This document shows positions 12,201-22,800 of a DNA stretch of 60,000 bases, in pieces (the stretch's first letter is position 1; each line of letters starts with the position of its first letter). The stretch is taken from NCBI RefSeq assembly GCF_037975245.1, contig NC_092571.1:10427917-10487916 (forward strand). The letters are read 5' to 3'. Origin of the DNA: Apostichopus japonicus (lineage: Eukaryota; Echinodermata; Holothuroidea; Aspidochirotida; Stichopodidae). The notes below the pieces were generated by a model. It made no database searches, had not been told where the DNA came from, and saw only the letters and a program-made list of their open reading frames with translations. The position numbers and the translations under genes are program-made.

Positions 12201-12466
12201 TATCATAGGTCTAACTTTACACTGTACCACAGCTATTGCGCAACGTTATACACGTTAGTGTACGTTTGGTCTTAGTGGAAGTGAAGCACTTTTGCATTCA
12301 TTACAAATATTCGTAGTTATGATGATCAACAATTTATTTTCGAACTTATTGATGTCTTAAAAACATTATCCGAAACTGTAATACTGTAAATACCTTCAAC
12401 GTATTGCAATAATTCCGTATCTATTTCAGGAAATGTTTCGGTGATGATCTTCATGCAGGCTGCCAT
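238..12466 (-). CDS. ABCF3: ABCF3, ATP-binding cassette subfamily F member 3 (5' part; gene continues past the left edge)
   Basis: Cytosolic ABC-F ATPase with no membrane domain; the family works in translation-related and antiviral pathways. Coding exons, 5' to 3': 12466-12394, 11541-11400, 10282-10200, 8766-8729, 7743-7646, 6485-6363, 5495-5391, 4550-4389, 3985-3896, 2662-2603, 1989-1854, 438-238. All have AG/GT borders, and the phases close to exactly 437 codons. The N-terminus matches ABCF3 ([16 protein letters not shown]). The first ATPase domain is complete: Walker [10 protein letters not shown] at about residues 206-214, the FSGGWRMR signature at 327-334, Walker [13 protein letters not shown] from about 347, and the switch VVSHD at 378-382. 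The linker and second ATPase domain lie outside the window. The start ATG has a good context (A at -3, G at +4). Exon 4 (38 nt) was placed by phase and by the required splice sites. Identity is very likely; individual splice sites are inferred from sequence alone. Confidence 0.95.
1517..1722 (-). mobile_element. tRNA-derived SINE, family A (decayed head)
   Basis: Reverse orientation: a (CATA)n tail, then a body with GCTTGCAGGAGGATCTAAA, AATGAGGCTTCTTCGCAAG and CATAATCATGGACGTTAAAT. The tRNA-like head near 1690-1722 is diverged. Four other copies lie in this window. Confidence 0.75.
3340..3795 (+). mobile_element. 3' fragment of a CR1/L2-type LINE
   Basis: A 114-codon frame (3353-3697) matches the conserved C-terminus of L2/CR1 reverse transcriptase ORFs: [19 protein letters not shown], then [31 protein letters not shown] and [10 protein letters not shown]. 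It ends in a GGCGCTATATAAGT motif and an ATT-rich tail. 5'-truncated and inactive. Lies in an ABCF3 intron, antisense to the gene. Confidence 0.85.
4530..4695. repeat. Tandem duplication (~83 bp) carrying the ABCF3 exon 8 acceptor
   Basis: The segment from about 4530 to 4612 is repeated at 4613-4695 with few differences. On the minus strand each copy has the acceptor (TTGTAG or ATGTAG) and the first ~20 nt of the exon (exon start 4550). The downstream copy is coding; the upstream one lies in the intron and could serve as a decoy acceptor. Confidence 0.8.
4974..5344. mobile_element. TTAA-flanked MITE (piggyBac-like), copy 1
   Basis: Flanked on both sides by TTAA (4974-4977 and 5341-5344), with imperfect inverted ends AGGCATTGAAGACTCG and CGAGTCTTCACACCCT. 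Non-coding. It sits in the ABCF3 intron between the exons at 5391 and 4550. Assignment to piggyBac rests on the TTAA duplication only. Confidence 0.75.
5759..6070 (+). mobile_element. tRNA-derived SINE, family B, with an L2-like 3' tail
   Basis: Box A-like TGGCCAATTGGCTAAGG, box B GGTTCGATTCC, then a body containing TGCGTCCTTGGGCAAG. The 3' end (TGTAAAGCGCTTTGAG ... GCGCTATATAAA) resembles the ends of the L2-type LINE fragments at 3790 and 15280. A CATTAGNGA target duplication is possible at both sides. Confidence 0.8.
7388..7588 (+). mobile_element. tRNA-derived SINE, family A (internal deletion)
   Basis: The head has a box A-like TTAGCTAAGTGGTTAA; the box B region and the start of the body are deleted, then the usual body and a (CATA)n tail. 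It sits in the ABCF3 intron about 60 bp from the exon at 7743-7646. Confidence 0.75.
8831..9190. repeat. Unclassified repeat end plus CA/TA microsatellite
   Basis: (CATTT)n-like start, then sequence resembling an element end near a TTTATTTGTTTCTTCAC motif, then a long CA/TA-rich microsatellite from about 9030 to 9190. The frames here on the minus strand are translated microsatellite. Confidence 0.5.
10310..10855. repeat. AT-rich minisatellite in ABCF3 intron 2
   Basis: More than 30 degenerate copies of a ~17-bp unit close to AAACCACTATAAAATA. The long frames across it on the minus strand (repeating V, Y, F, I) are a by-product of the repeat. On the transcribed strand it repeats TTTTATAG, an acceptor-like string, near the true acceptor of exon 3 (10282). 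Confidence 0.9.
11153..11335. mobile_element. Fold-back MITE in ABCF3 intron 2
   Basis: The inner inverted repeats (33 bp or more, from GTTAAAGAGGAACATAATC) begin and end at TTAA (11179-11182, 11289-11292) around a ~45-bp loop. The pairing extends outward (TCCAGGTCAAATTTCGTTAT against ATAACAAAATTTTTGTCCTGGA, one strand each way). The edge lies about 65 bp from the exon 2 donor, so the pre-mRNA would carry a strong hairpin there. Confidence 0.7.
11818..11851. promoter_or_regulatory. Perfect 34-bp palindrome forming a four-unit heat-shock-element motif
   Basis: The palindrome core GAATGTTCATGAACATTC is four alternating nGAAn/nTTCn units in perfect register, the canonical binding arrangement for heat-shock factor trimers. 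It lies in ABCF3 intron 1, about 0.6 kb downstream of the start codon. Binding is inference; it could also be only a hairpin or transposon remnant. Confidence 0.45.
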
Positions 12467-13882
12467 TTTGGAAGGATAGAACTAATGAACAGTCGTTTTA
12501 TTGATGGTCCGGTTTGGTTCTAGTTCTTTGATTCGGTCATAATTCACGTTTCAGTTTTACGTGACCATTTTGCTGAGGCGATTGCGCAACATATAGCAAA
12601 ATAGGCTAGTTTCGTTGCTGTCATAATACACAACACCAACAAAACAGAAGAATAACGTTTCCGTGTTATCAACAGAGTAGAGCTATTTATACTGCCCAAA
12701 CTTACGCACAGATTAGGTCTTACCAATTGAGTAGGTCTTACCAGTAACAAATTGTTACTGCAATGTTATATGTTTAACTAGAGGCTAGAGCTCAGGGATG
12801 TTTAATACGTAAGTATTCTGCATCCCAGTCACCGAATAGATTGAACTGGACTTCTTCCCTATTTGGCGTGTAACAAACATTAGAATTTATCTTAATTATT
12901 TTCTACTTAGTGTTACTGTTAGTGTTATTATACCTAAGTTAGTATGCTAGTACATGATAAGGTGTTAGTTCTAAAGTGTCTAAGTAGCCTAGATGTGAAT
13001 TTAATACCATTCTAAACAGCACACCAAGCTTAAAGGTCTCCTGTATAGACCCCAACTAAAGCATGCTATAATGGAAAAGTTTCTTGAGATTACGTAATCG
13101 ACCTGCTTTGAAATTGCAAAACCCAGGCCTCAAAATGTTGACTATTTACTGGTGAAATGCCAGAGGATTTTGCCGTTTGCCCGAAGAAAAAAAAGAAGAA
13201 AAGAAAAAAAAAACACAAGCAATTTTTTAGCCAGTAGACATTAAGAACTATTAAAACAATGGTAAGTCGATTAAGCATCGTCAGTCAAACACTTGGCATG
13301 AATCTGTATCTAACTGAAGCCCTTGATGACCACTTATTAGCAGCAATTACTAGTGTGCTGCTCTCAAAAGTCTGTGCACTAACTGATGTATGTTGTAATT
13401 CAAGAAAATGCCAGTGAGAAGTTAATATTAGCTAGTACTGTAGATTTATTAAGCACTTGCATCTTTTATCGAGCGGCTAATATTGTGAAGTTGTACGCCT
13501 GAAATGTAATTTAATCAGAACTTGTTTAGATTTGTTAGCTTTGTGAATTTTATATCAATTTCAACTGCTACACCCATATGTAACTACTTGATGCTTGGCC
13601 CTAGTCTAGATAAATACTAATGTTGGAAAGTATTGAAGTCAACATTTTCTTGTCCATTTATTCTAGTTTTGCTATTTTTCAACATTTCGGTTATCACATG
13701 AACAATATATATTGGGTCCAAATGGTCTTTCCGAAGGTGGGGTAGCTCAGTTAAAATTAATAGGATGACATCGTTTCCTGTATTACTGCTACCAATAATT
13801 GTTCTATTTTAATATTTATTTCAGGTAAAATGTCAGAGGAGATGCTCCTGTTGTTTGCTGCATGGTGTTAGAGCTCTACAAG
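12467..13882. promoter_or_regulatory. Head-to-head intergenic region of ABCF3 and HPS3, including the HPS3 5' UTR
   Basis: The start codons of ABCF3 (minus) and HPS3 (plus) are about 1.4 kb apart, so both promoters must lie here or overlap. A pyrimidine-rich acceptor (TTTATTTCAG) ends at 13824, suggesting that the HPS3 start codon lies in a second exon beginning at 13825 after a 5' UTR intron. No convincing TATA box was found for either gene. A T/C-rich stretch around 13185-13215 is low-complexity. The promoter role is inferred from gene order. Confidence 0.5.
13830..13871 (+). CDS. Short upstream ORF (13 codons) in the HPS3 leader
   Basis: An ATG at 13830 opens a 13-codon frame (MSEEMLLLFAAWC) ending in TAG at 13869-13871, eleven bases before the chosen HPS3 start at 13883. 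If the leader exon begins at 13825 this uORF is in the mature mRNA and could lower HPS3 translation or force reinitiation. A second ATG at 13862, in frame with HPS3, overlaps the uORF end. There is no evidence of translation beyond its position. Confidence 0.35.
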   Translation: MSEEMLLLFAAWC

Positions 13883-16800
13883 ATGGTACTCGTTATATCT
13901 TGCCATCCTTTTTCATCTCAGAGGGTGATAAATCCCTCCAAGGAACCAATCAAATGCATCATCTCTGGAGAATGGACCTTTCTTTTTACGATTGATTGCG
14001 GGATGGAAATTCATAAATTAGTGAATTCAGATTGGTGCCTCCAATTCACTATTCAAAATGAAGGATTTGTAGAGCAAGCTGTGATTTGTAGGAAAGGTTT
14101 GTACGTAAATATTATTTTATTTTTTATTTTTAGCATCTTATTTCATGGCCGACCTTCTTTCAAATGCCTCTCATTTGTTCATTTAGATTCTGATTTTCTT
14201 TTGTGTATTCCAAGTGACATGTACAGTATACATATCATTTGGACAGTACAAAATAATTTACCATACTAAAGAACATCTAATAGAAAATAAAGAAATCCAC
14301 TTAAACAGAGAGCAAAGTACAGTAGTTTTGCAGCAGAACTTTCCCAAGAGGGTTTGGCAGAAACATTGTAGGTTACTTCTCTATTATTGACCACCATTAA
14401 GCTACGATGACCAGTTTTGGTTTAACCTTGAAAGTAAACAGAAAATGCATGTTGTTGTTTCATCTACCCAAACATGGACATATCAGTTTAGTAGAACAGG
14501 TGCCCAGACTCCCAGGGACAGTCCCTGGATTCCATGTGCCATCCCTGGGTTAAAAAGTGTCCCCGGAAATGTCCTTAAATTTTATATATCGACCCGGGGT
14601 TAGGCTTATCTTCAAATTTGAAAAGGCTCTGGTTGATCATTTTAGCCTCCTGTTCATAGGGAAATCTTGAACATAATTAAGCTGTGAAGTCTACTGAACG
14701 GCTTGTCCATGCATTTATTACATCTCGCTTGGACTACTGCAACAGCCTCTTGTATGCTATTCCATCTTCCAAACTCTCTAAGCTTCAGCTCATTCCGAAT
14801 TTGGCTGCCCGTCAGGTTACTCGCTCCAGGAAGCACGACCATATCACTCCAATCCTCCGTGACCTGCACTGGTTGCCTCTTCATCTTCGCATTCACTACA
14901 AAGTCGCCCCTCTTGCTTTCAAAGCTATCCACGGTCTGGCCCCTAGCTATCTGACAGACCTCATCGCCTCCTACTCACCACAAAGTTGTCTCCGCTCGTC
15001 GTCCGAAACCTTTCTCTGTCGTCCTCTCAGGTGGAACACTAAATTCTATGGAGACAGGTGTTTCAGCTCTGCTGCTCCCGAAGTCTGGAAAAATTTGCCA
15101 ACAAACATCCGTAGAACACCTAACCTTAATCGTTTTAAGACAGATTTGAAGATGTACAGTACCTTTTTAGCTGTTTTTAAACTGTCATTATACTTCTTAG
15201 CCTGGTTTAACTGTTTATGTTCCTTTTTACTTATTTTATATTGTACATCGCTTCGAGATTTCTGGGAGGCGCTATATAAGTATTAGGTCTTATTTTATTA
15301 TTATTGTTCATAACCACAAATGTTAAGTTTTTTCAGGCTAATAGATAATGGCAACCCAGAGCATTGAATAGATTTGTAACTGAAATTCACATGAAAAGAA
15401 TCATGTTTATTGTTGCACTAAGTAATGAATAATGAGATTTCCAGTTAACTTCATGTTTTTGGTCATTGGATTTTATCTGGAATGAGATACTTGTTTCTGG
15501 ATGAGGAGTTTTAAACTTGGGAATATCCTTAAAAAGCACAGAACTACCAAAATACTCATTGATCATCAACATCCCACCTATCCATTCAAATGTACATTGT
15601 AGGTACCAACCAAGTTATGTCAACATGAAGGGGGGGGGGGGGGGGAAAGGTGTCAATATCGATATCATGTCTGTGGATTTCCTTGAAAGGAATATGGTCA
15701 CCTTATCATTAGTACAAGCAAATGCCTCGGAGAGGGGGGGGGGAGGGGGAAGAGGGGCGATGGGGAATGGATGGATAGTTCAGTATTGTCACCCTCTGCT
15801 TGGTGATGGTAACTTTATTCTCTGATTGCTAAAGTGATGCTACAGTAATTTCTAGCAGTACTTATGCAATTTGAGAATTTACCTACTATAGTTTGATATA
15901 CGATATACAGTATATATACGATTTATATAAGATATTATAGTTTGTCACATTTTGTTGTTGTGATATGTCTCTTGATTACATGTGTGTTATATATTTTCAC
16001 ATTTTGGTGTTACTCTTATCATTTTCTTCAGGAAATTATCTTGCATCTTTGGAAAAGAACCAATTTGGGGACTTTGTTCAAGTTTACCACGACCTTTTAG
16101 ATGACTCAAGAAATGTTTCTGACGAACCTGAAAATTGGAGATATAAGCTGTCACTAGACTTCACACCAACCTGCATCGATTGCTGCTCACTCTCGGGGAG
16201 TCTGGCTGTCGGAGGAAATGAATGTGTCAGCATCTTCAAACTCGATTCAGAAGAAATGACAGGAAGGGCAACGTTGAAAGCGTCGATGAATATTCATGTT
16301 TCATACTTAAATATACAGCTACTGAATATTCAACAGAACTTTCTCGCAGTCTCGTCCACCAAGGAAATGCATGTGCTGTACGTTCCGAATATGAACATTC
16401 GCGAGTCGCATCGATTGCCGAAACATTACCGAGAGGTTTTGGAGGCAACCATTCTCCCATCAGTGGCTGCAGAAGAAATATATTATCATAGAAAAGAGGA
16501 AATATTTGAGTTACATGGGCCATCATGTTTTGCACCCAGAACAGCAGTCTTGGTACAAAGCAGTGATAGAAGGTGAGTGAATGTATGTATGCATGTATGT
16601 ATTTTAGATCCTCCTGCAAGCAGGAACTTGCGAAGAAGCCTCATTAGCTTATCAAAGCCGCAAGCTGACCGAAAGTCAGTCTCTTAGATTCATGTTTAAC
16701 ATCCATGATTATGAATTGTCAGCAACTCTGTAACTGGACGACATACATTAATCTTGGAGTGACTCGAATGCTATTAGGTAATTGAAATATAGTTAGTAAC

Positions 16801-19800
16801 ATTGATCCAGAGGTAAGCAAGAAAATACAATTGTTGGAACTGTCACAGTTGATGTCAAAGGTTATATATCGGGTGCAAACTTTCAACAACCTTGCAAAAG
16901 TTGACCTATGAGAACTAGAAAAATTGGTGACAAAGAGCATTGGAAAACCGGGGTTTGATCACCGGTAGCTACTGTAGTATGACAAATTCAACTACGTTGT
17001 AGCCAGTGTGCCTTAGGATAGTTGAAGTGCTTAATTTAAATACTCAATTATTCAATTTCTTTGATATATTCAACAGTTATTTCATGGCTATAGTTATTCT
17101 ATTGGAGAGAACCCGCTTTCACCGGCTCCACATATTTGAGAAAATAAAGTTGTTACTAGCGGTTGAATTTTTGAGCATAACTCGAGATTTAGAGGTTTTA
17201 AAGTTATAAGCAATATACAGTAGTTTGGCGAGAAATTGCATCATACTGTTTAATTAAGAAAGCAAGGAAAATTTTATCATTTGAAGGAAAACACCCTGTA
17301 CACATGAAAAGCCTAAAGACAGTAATTGTGGAAATAACAGGAAAGACCTTTTCCTAAGTAAGATTTTGTCCGAATTATAAAACCTCATGGTTTCATCTCA
17401 ATTTCCGCCTCTGACTTTGCTATCTGCTATAAACTAGCAATTAACAAAAAACATATTCTTGGAGTAGTCCTGTTTTATGATGAACACTTAATGTGTATAT
17501 TAAGATATAATGAGCCAAAGCAGAAAACATTTCACACTGATCGTTTCTTTCTTTCTTGTTGATCTTATAAGTGAATCTGAAGCTACAGAGAGGACCCTTC
17601 ACTTACTCTATAAACTTCTGTCTGAGAAAGAAACTCCATTTCATACTTTACAACTCAGTCCAAGGTACTATTCCCAAGGTATGTATGACATGTTACGCTG
17701 GCTTTACTTTGTTATGTCTTCTATCTAAAATGTTTTTTAGATAATTCTTTATGATACTTATTAATTACCTTTTAACCTTTTAAGCAAAAATTGTAAGAAA
17801 CAGAAAAGTAGACATGCAGTAACAACAACGACAACAACAACAAATGGGGCTGGTATAATTGTTATATTAATGAAGAAGAACATTGCAATGTATTGCGACT
17901 GTATATGACTAGGCATGGTCTTTCTACAGTAGTGTATCTGGGGGGGGGGGGATTGGGGGGGGAAGTGACTCCCACAGAAATCTTTGTGGATAACTAGGGA
18001 CAGCAGAAGATAAAAAATGTGAAGGAAAACTAAATAACTATGATTACATGAATAACCTGGATAGGCTAGTTGTGTCCAAAGCATCGGGTGATCTGCTTCT
18101 CCTAAGGTGTCCTCTTTAGCCATACTAAGCATAGGTCAAGGTTTCTCTGAAGAAGTTAACTCTGATTCGGTAATCGACATGTCTAGCCATATTCATAGCC
18201 ATTTCATATAACATTAACATGTATGATAACTGAACCAATCCTTTAATCAATCTGTTCATACACCTTGGTGATGATTTCTTTCTGCAGATGAAGGTCAAGA
18301 GGCAGCTCCATCAGTAATAACAATGCACTGTCTGGTCAGTAATAAAAAAGAAGGTTTTCTATTCCAATTGTACCCCTGTGTGATGCTTCAATCCAGGTAC
18401 CTCTACACCTCCCCCTGTACCTCTGTTAGTTTGGACCACCAGTTCCTCTTTGCTACCACCGATCATGGGTTGGTTACCTATACACACCGTGTCCATGCAG
18501 CTTTCATCAATCAGCTTTATCTAACAGGATGTATTGACGAGGTAAGTTATCATCATGTGGACCAGACTTTTGTTTTTCTGTGGAGGCTATTTATAATGAA
18601 CTAAAAGACATATAAGGTCATTGCATCTTCTCTTGCTGGCAAGTTTCGTGTCAAGCACGCGGGCGTTGTGGTCAAGTGGTTAAGGCAGTGGACTTGTGAT
18701 CTAAGGATTACAGGTTCGAGCCCTGGCCAGATCATTGCGTTGTGTCCTTGGGCAAGGCGCTTTATCTCCATTGCCTCTCTTCACCCAGGTGTATAAATGG
18801 GGACTTGCGAGGTAACTTGTAAATATAGTTGCGTGCGCTGGTTTGTGGCTGCACCCTATGGGAAGTCCCCCGGGGGACACGTGGTTGTGGTGCACTGTGG
18901 TGCCCCAGGAGAGATTGATTGAATTGTGCACACTTTGGTGTGTGGGTGTGACAAGTTACCAATGACCAGGGTTAAGTTGTAAAAGTTGTGTGAAAGGGCC
19001 TTGGCCCTGTACAAGACTGTAAACCTAAAATAATAATAATAATAATAAAGCACCAACTCCACAATTGGATAAGTTTTTCTCAAAATGTAACGTCGGCGTA
19101 AGTTGGCAACTCGACAAAACTTTACAAATTTGTTGTGATGTCGTGTAATAATAACACGGTGAGTCTGCAACCCGTCTGTTACTCCATAACCACTTTAGTC
19201 CCTTATCTATGGAGCAGACATTCAGTAAATACAGTCTTCAATCAAGCCAAGGTACAGGGGTAGAGGGGGGTATTTATCTTTTCTGATACGTTGTAGTCAA
19301 ATGCGTGCGTATACTCATCTAACAGATTGATCAGCGCAAGTCTTGCAATGTTAGCAGGTCTTACAGACTGTTATTTCAGTTTCATGGGTCTTAACTCTGC
19401 CACAGTTTCGTAATAAACCTCTCCCCCCATATATATCTTCTCTCTCGTCTGCAACATAGGATGGCCCTGATCCGATGCACGAAGTTTGCCTCGTAAGTCA
19501 AAAGCCATTTTACGGTTTGCAGAGTCTGTGCACGTCGGGAAACAGGGTACTTATGATGTCAAAGATCAGGGAAGAGAGGAAATCCACGAGGTAAGTGAGA
19601 TGAAGATAAAGATGAAGATGAAGATGGTGTTTGTCACCGAAGAGAAAGGTGTGGGGGAGAAACTATTAAAGGTAAATATCTACAAAATGTATGTAGAAGC
19701 AGAGCAATAGAGAGTTATTCTTTGAGAGATTGTGTAGGCAACTAAATCCATATATATGTATTTGTAGATCCTCCTGCAAGCAGGAACTCGCGAAGAAGCC

Positions 19801-22800
19801 ATCATTGGCTTATCAAAGCCGCCAGCTGACCAAAGTCAGTCTCTTAGATTCATATTTAACGTCCATGATTATGAATTGTCAATTGTCAACAACTCTGTAA
19901 CTGGACGACATACATTAATCTTGGAGTGACTCGAACTCGGGATCTTATGATTGAAAGGCACCGGAGTTAACCACTGAGCTAACACTCCTAAATGAATGTA
20001 GGATATATGAATGTAGGATAATATCTGTCTGAATGAAAGGAGAGTTCGATAGGGATGTCAGTCAATGAGGCAGGTTGGAAAGCAATGGGAAAACGAGAAT
20101 GTACTGTTTAGATAAATAAATCCCAGGAAAGACTTCATGATTTGAAAGCAGGAAAGAAGGTATGCATGGTAAATCCATGAGAGATGTGAAATAAGCAAAT
20201 AACATGTAAGCTATGAGGTGTGAAAATGTGTAGTCTCCAGCAGGTAGCAAAACATGGTCAAGATAGAAGACTACCTTACAATAGAGAATGTGTATTAAGA
20301 AAAGTATAATTAAAGAAGAAGCTAGGAAGTGAAATTTACATAGGGGTAGATAGCCTATCAGGTGTAAATGAGACAGATCATTTAAGTGTCTATATTTAAT
20401 GCAGCAATAAAGTCTACTTACATACGTGAAGAATTTTGTGTAAGCAGTGTAGACTGCACTGTCCCATTGGTTTGACCGATCAGGTAATGGAAGACAGTGG
20501 GAAGTAAAAGTTACAGCAATTTATGCTTGGTTGTCTGGCTAGCATACAGTAATTGTTTTTACATGATCATTTAATGCTTAGGAAAAGTTGAAATGATAAT
20601 TTACAAATGGACTCATGAAACCGGAAAATAATTTCATTGTGATTGGTAACAAACTAACTGGTAGTCTAATTTGCATTCTTTGGCAGTTCTTCGGAAAATT
20701 CATGGAGTGTTTACATTCTGGATGCGGCCAATCCCTGTGACATCTTTGATGATATTGTGGACTTTAGTCTCCATAGCAACCAGATGAATCCAGAGACCTA
20801 TTTACAAGGTCTAATAGAAGCCCACTTCCTCTTGAGGTCGGAGGTCATCAATAAGATGTCATTAATTACTGATGAACAGCTGAAGGAGTATTTCAAAAAG
20901 TCATGTAAACTACTGGGGGAATTTTATGCAAGGTAAGTTTCAGTTTACATTGGTGTTTGAAGAATGATGTATATATCTTGAAGTATTCATATTATGTAGC
21001 AAAAACTGACCCGTGCAGCATATTTTATTTACCTCCCCTAGGTCCATACTAAAGTAAGTGGTTGTTAACACAAAGATAATCTATGGGTTCAGTAATTATA
21101 AACATAGCTAGAGGACTGATAAAGTTGCAACATATCATTGTTATGCTCCAGTGAGTTGAATAAAATTTGAGCAACTGAGGTTTTGAAAAGTCTATCATTT
21201 TGGATTTGAAAAATATATTAAAGGTTCACATAACTTGAATCACAAGGGAAGGGGAGGGGGATAACTACTCCCTGTGGACCCCTCCCCCAGGCTAGAACAT
21301 CAGCCACTGGAGGGTCACCAAGTTGATAAAGATGTAAATTGGGGTCAAAGTTTGAATACCTGGGCTTACAGTCTACTTGCAGTGGAAAAGTTTCTCACTG
21401 GCCTGAATGAATGTTAAAATGATTAACTATCAATTAAATAGTTGCAATAATATTCTAGTTCTTGCTGTTTTTTTTATTTAATAAGACTGCTAAAGTTCAA
21501 TGCTGCTCATTAATGTACGGAAACCTTAATCAACATTTGTTTTGATTAGAACGCATCCATTTGTTTTCATCTGCAGTCTTTGAAATTTTACCAGAAAAGT
21601 TCTTTTTAGTGCTTTCCATTTGAAACATTTTCTCTTTTTGCTAGAGAACCAAACAAAAACCACTTGTTAACCCTTGAGTATTTTAGCCTGGCTGGAATAA
21701 CTCTCGACGAGGCTTGGAGATTGTGTTTTTTATCCAGGAAGAAATCGTCTTCTTCTTCTCAAGTATGTTTATGTTTGTTTGTGTTCTCATAAATGTTATG
21801 ACAAGTTTATTAATAATTATTTTATAAATCTTTAAACATGGTATTTTTAGCTTTTATACAAGAACAGACAGACAGACAAACTAACAAAGAAACTAACAAG
21901 CAACCAAATATAAAGGATTGCTATTAATTTTAATATTATTCTCAATTAAGAACAATTAAATTTATTACAAAATATTGATATCAAAGTGTCATTAACCAGA
22001 AATGTTCTTGAAAAGAGCTTTGAACGGGATCAGAGAGGAAGGGTCATTTCACGTCTCAAGGTTATAAAGCATAGAATGTATTTGGAGCAAGCTGTTTATT
22101 ATATACTGTATTGTGCCAAAGCTTTGTGAGTATGTGGAGTGATGGACCATGGTCCCTTTGTGTCTTCAGATTCTGTTCAAACCAAGTTACCTGAGCTATT
22201 CAGTCCGAATATGTACTCACAGAGGGTTTAAGGAAGTTGTCAAAAGGTTATTGCATTAACTACTTAAATATCTCCAAAAAAAAAACTTTATTTTATTTCC
22301 ACACGTATTCTACATACTTTCTAATTTTTCTTTATTTAAATCTTTGATACTCTTGTATAGGTAGAAACAGTCAGTGCTAGTAGAGGGTTCCTACACTATC
22401 TCAAATATGCCATCTTCAGCTCAAAGATGTGTGGGCAACATATTAGCCAGGTATGTATAAGTGGTTCGTTTTCTTTATAAAGCTTTAGGCAGAATTTTAT
22501 AAATGTAGTGACAAAAACATTTATTCAGAATAATTGAAGTCTGTCGTTGAAGAAAACTTGCTTAATTTGTCTCCAAATGGTTAACATAAACAGGTCCTTG
22601 GGAACCAATTATTGACTGACATTGTACTAGTCTGTTTTTGTAGTGTGTGTGTTAGAATATATTCAAAGTGTGAATACCTGTTCAATGATTTCAGCAAATA
22701 CTTCAAGCATTGGACAAATTCCCTGTGTGATAGGAAATGTCAAATTAACAATCCTTGCATATTATAATATACGTACACGTTTCGTTACATACATAATTAC

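Noticed and set aside
13090-13278. Similarity between GGTGAAATGCCAGAGGA near 13153 and the HPS3 leader near 13825
   Set aside because: Only about 30 bp with gaps; not enough to claim a duplicated exon start.
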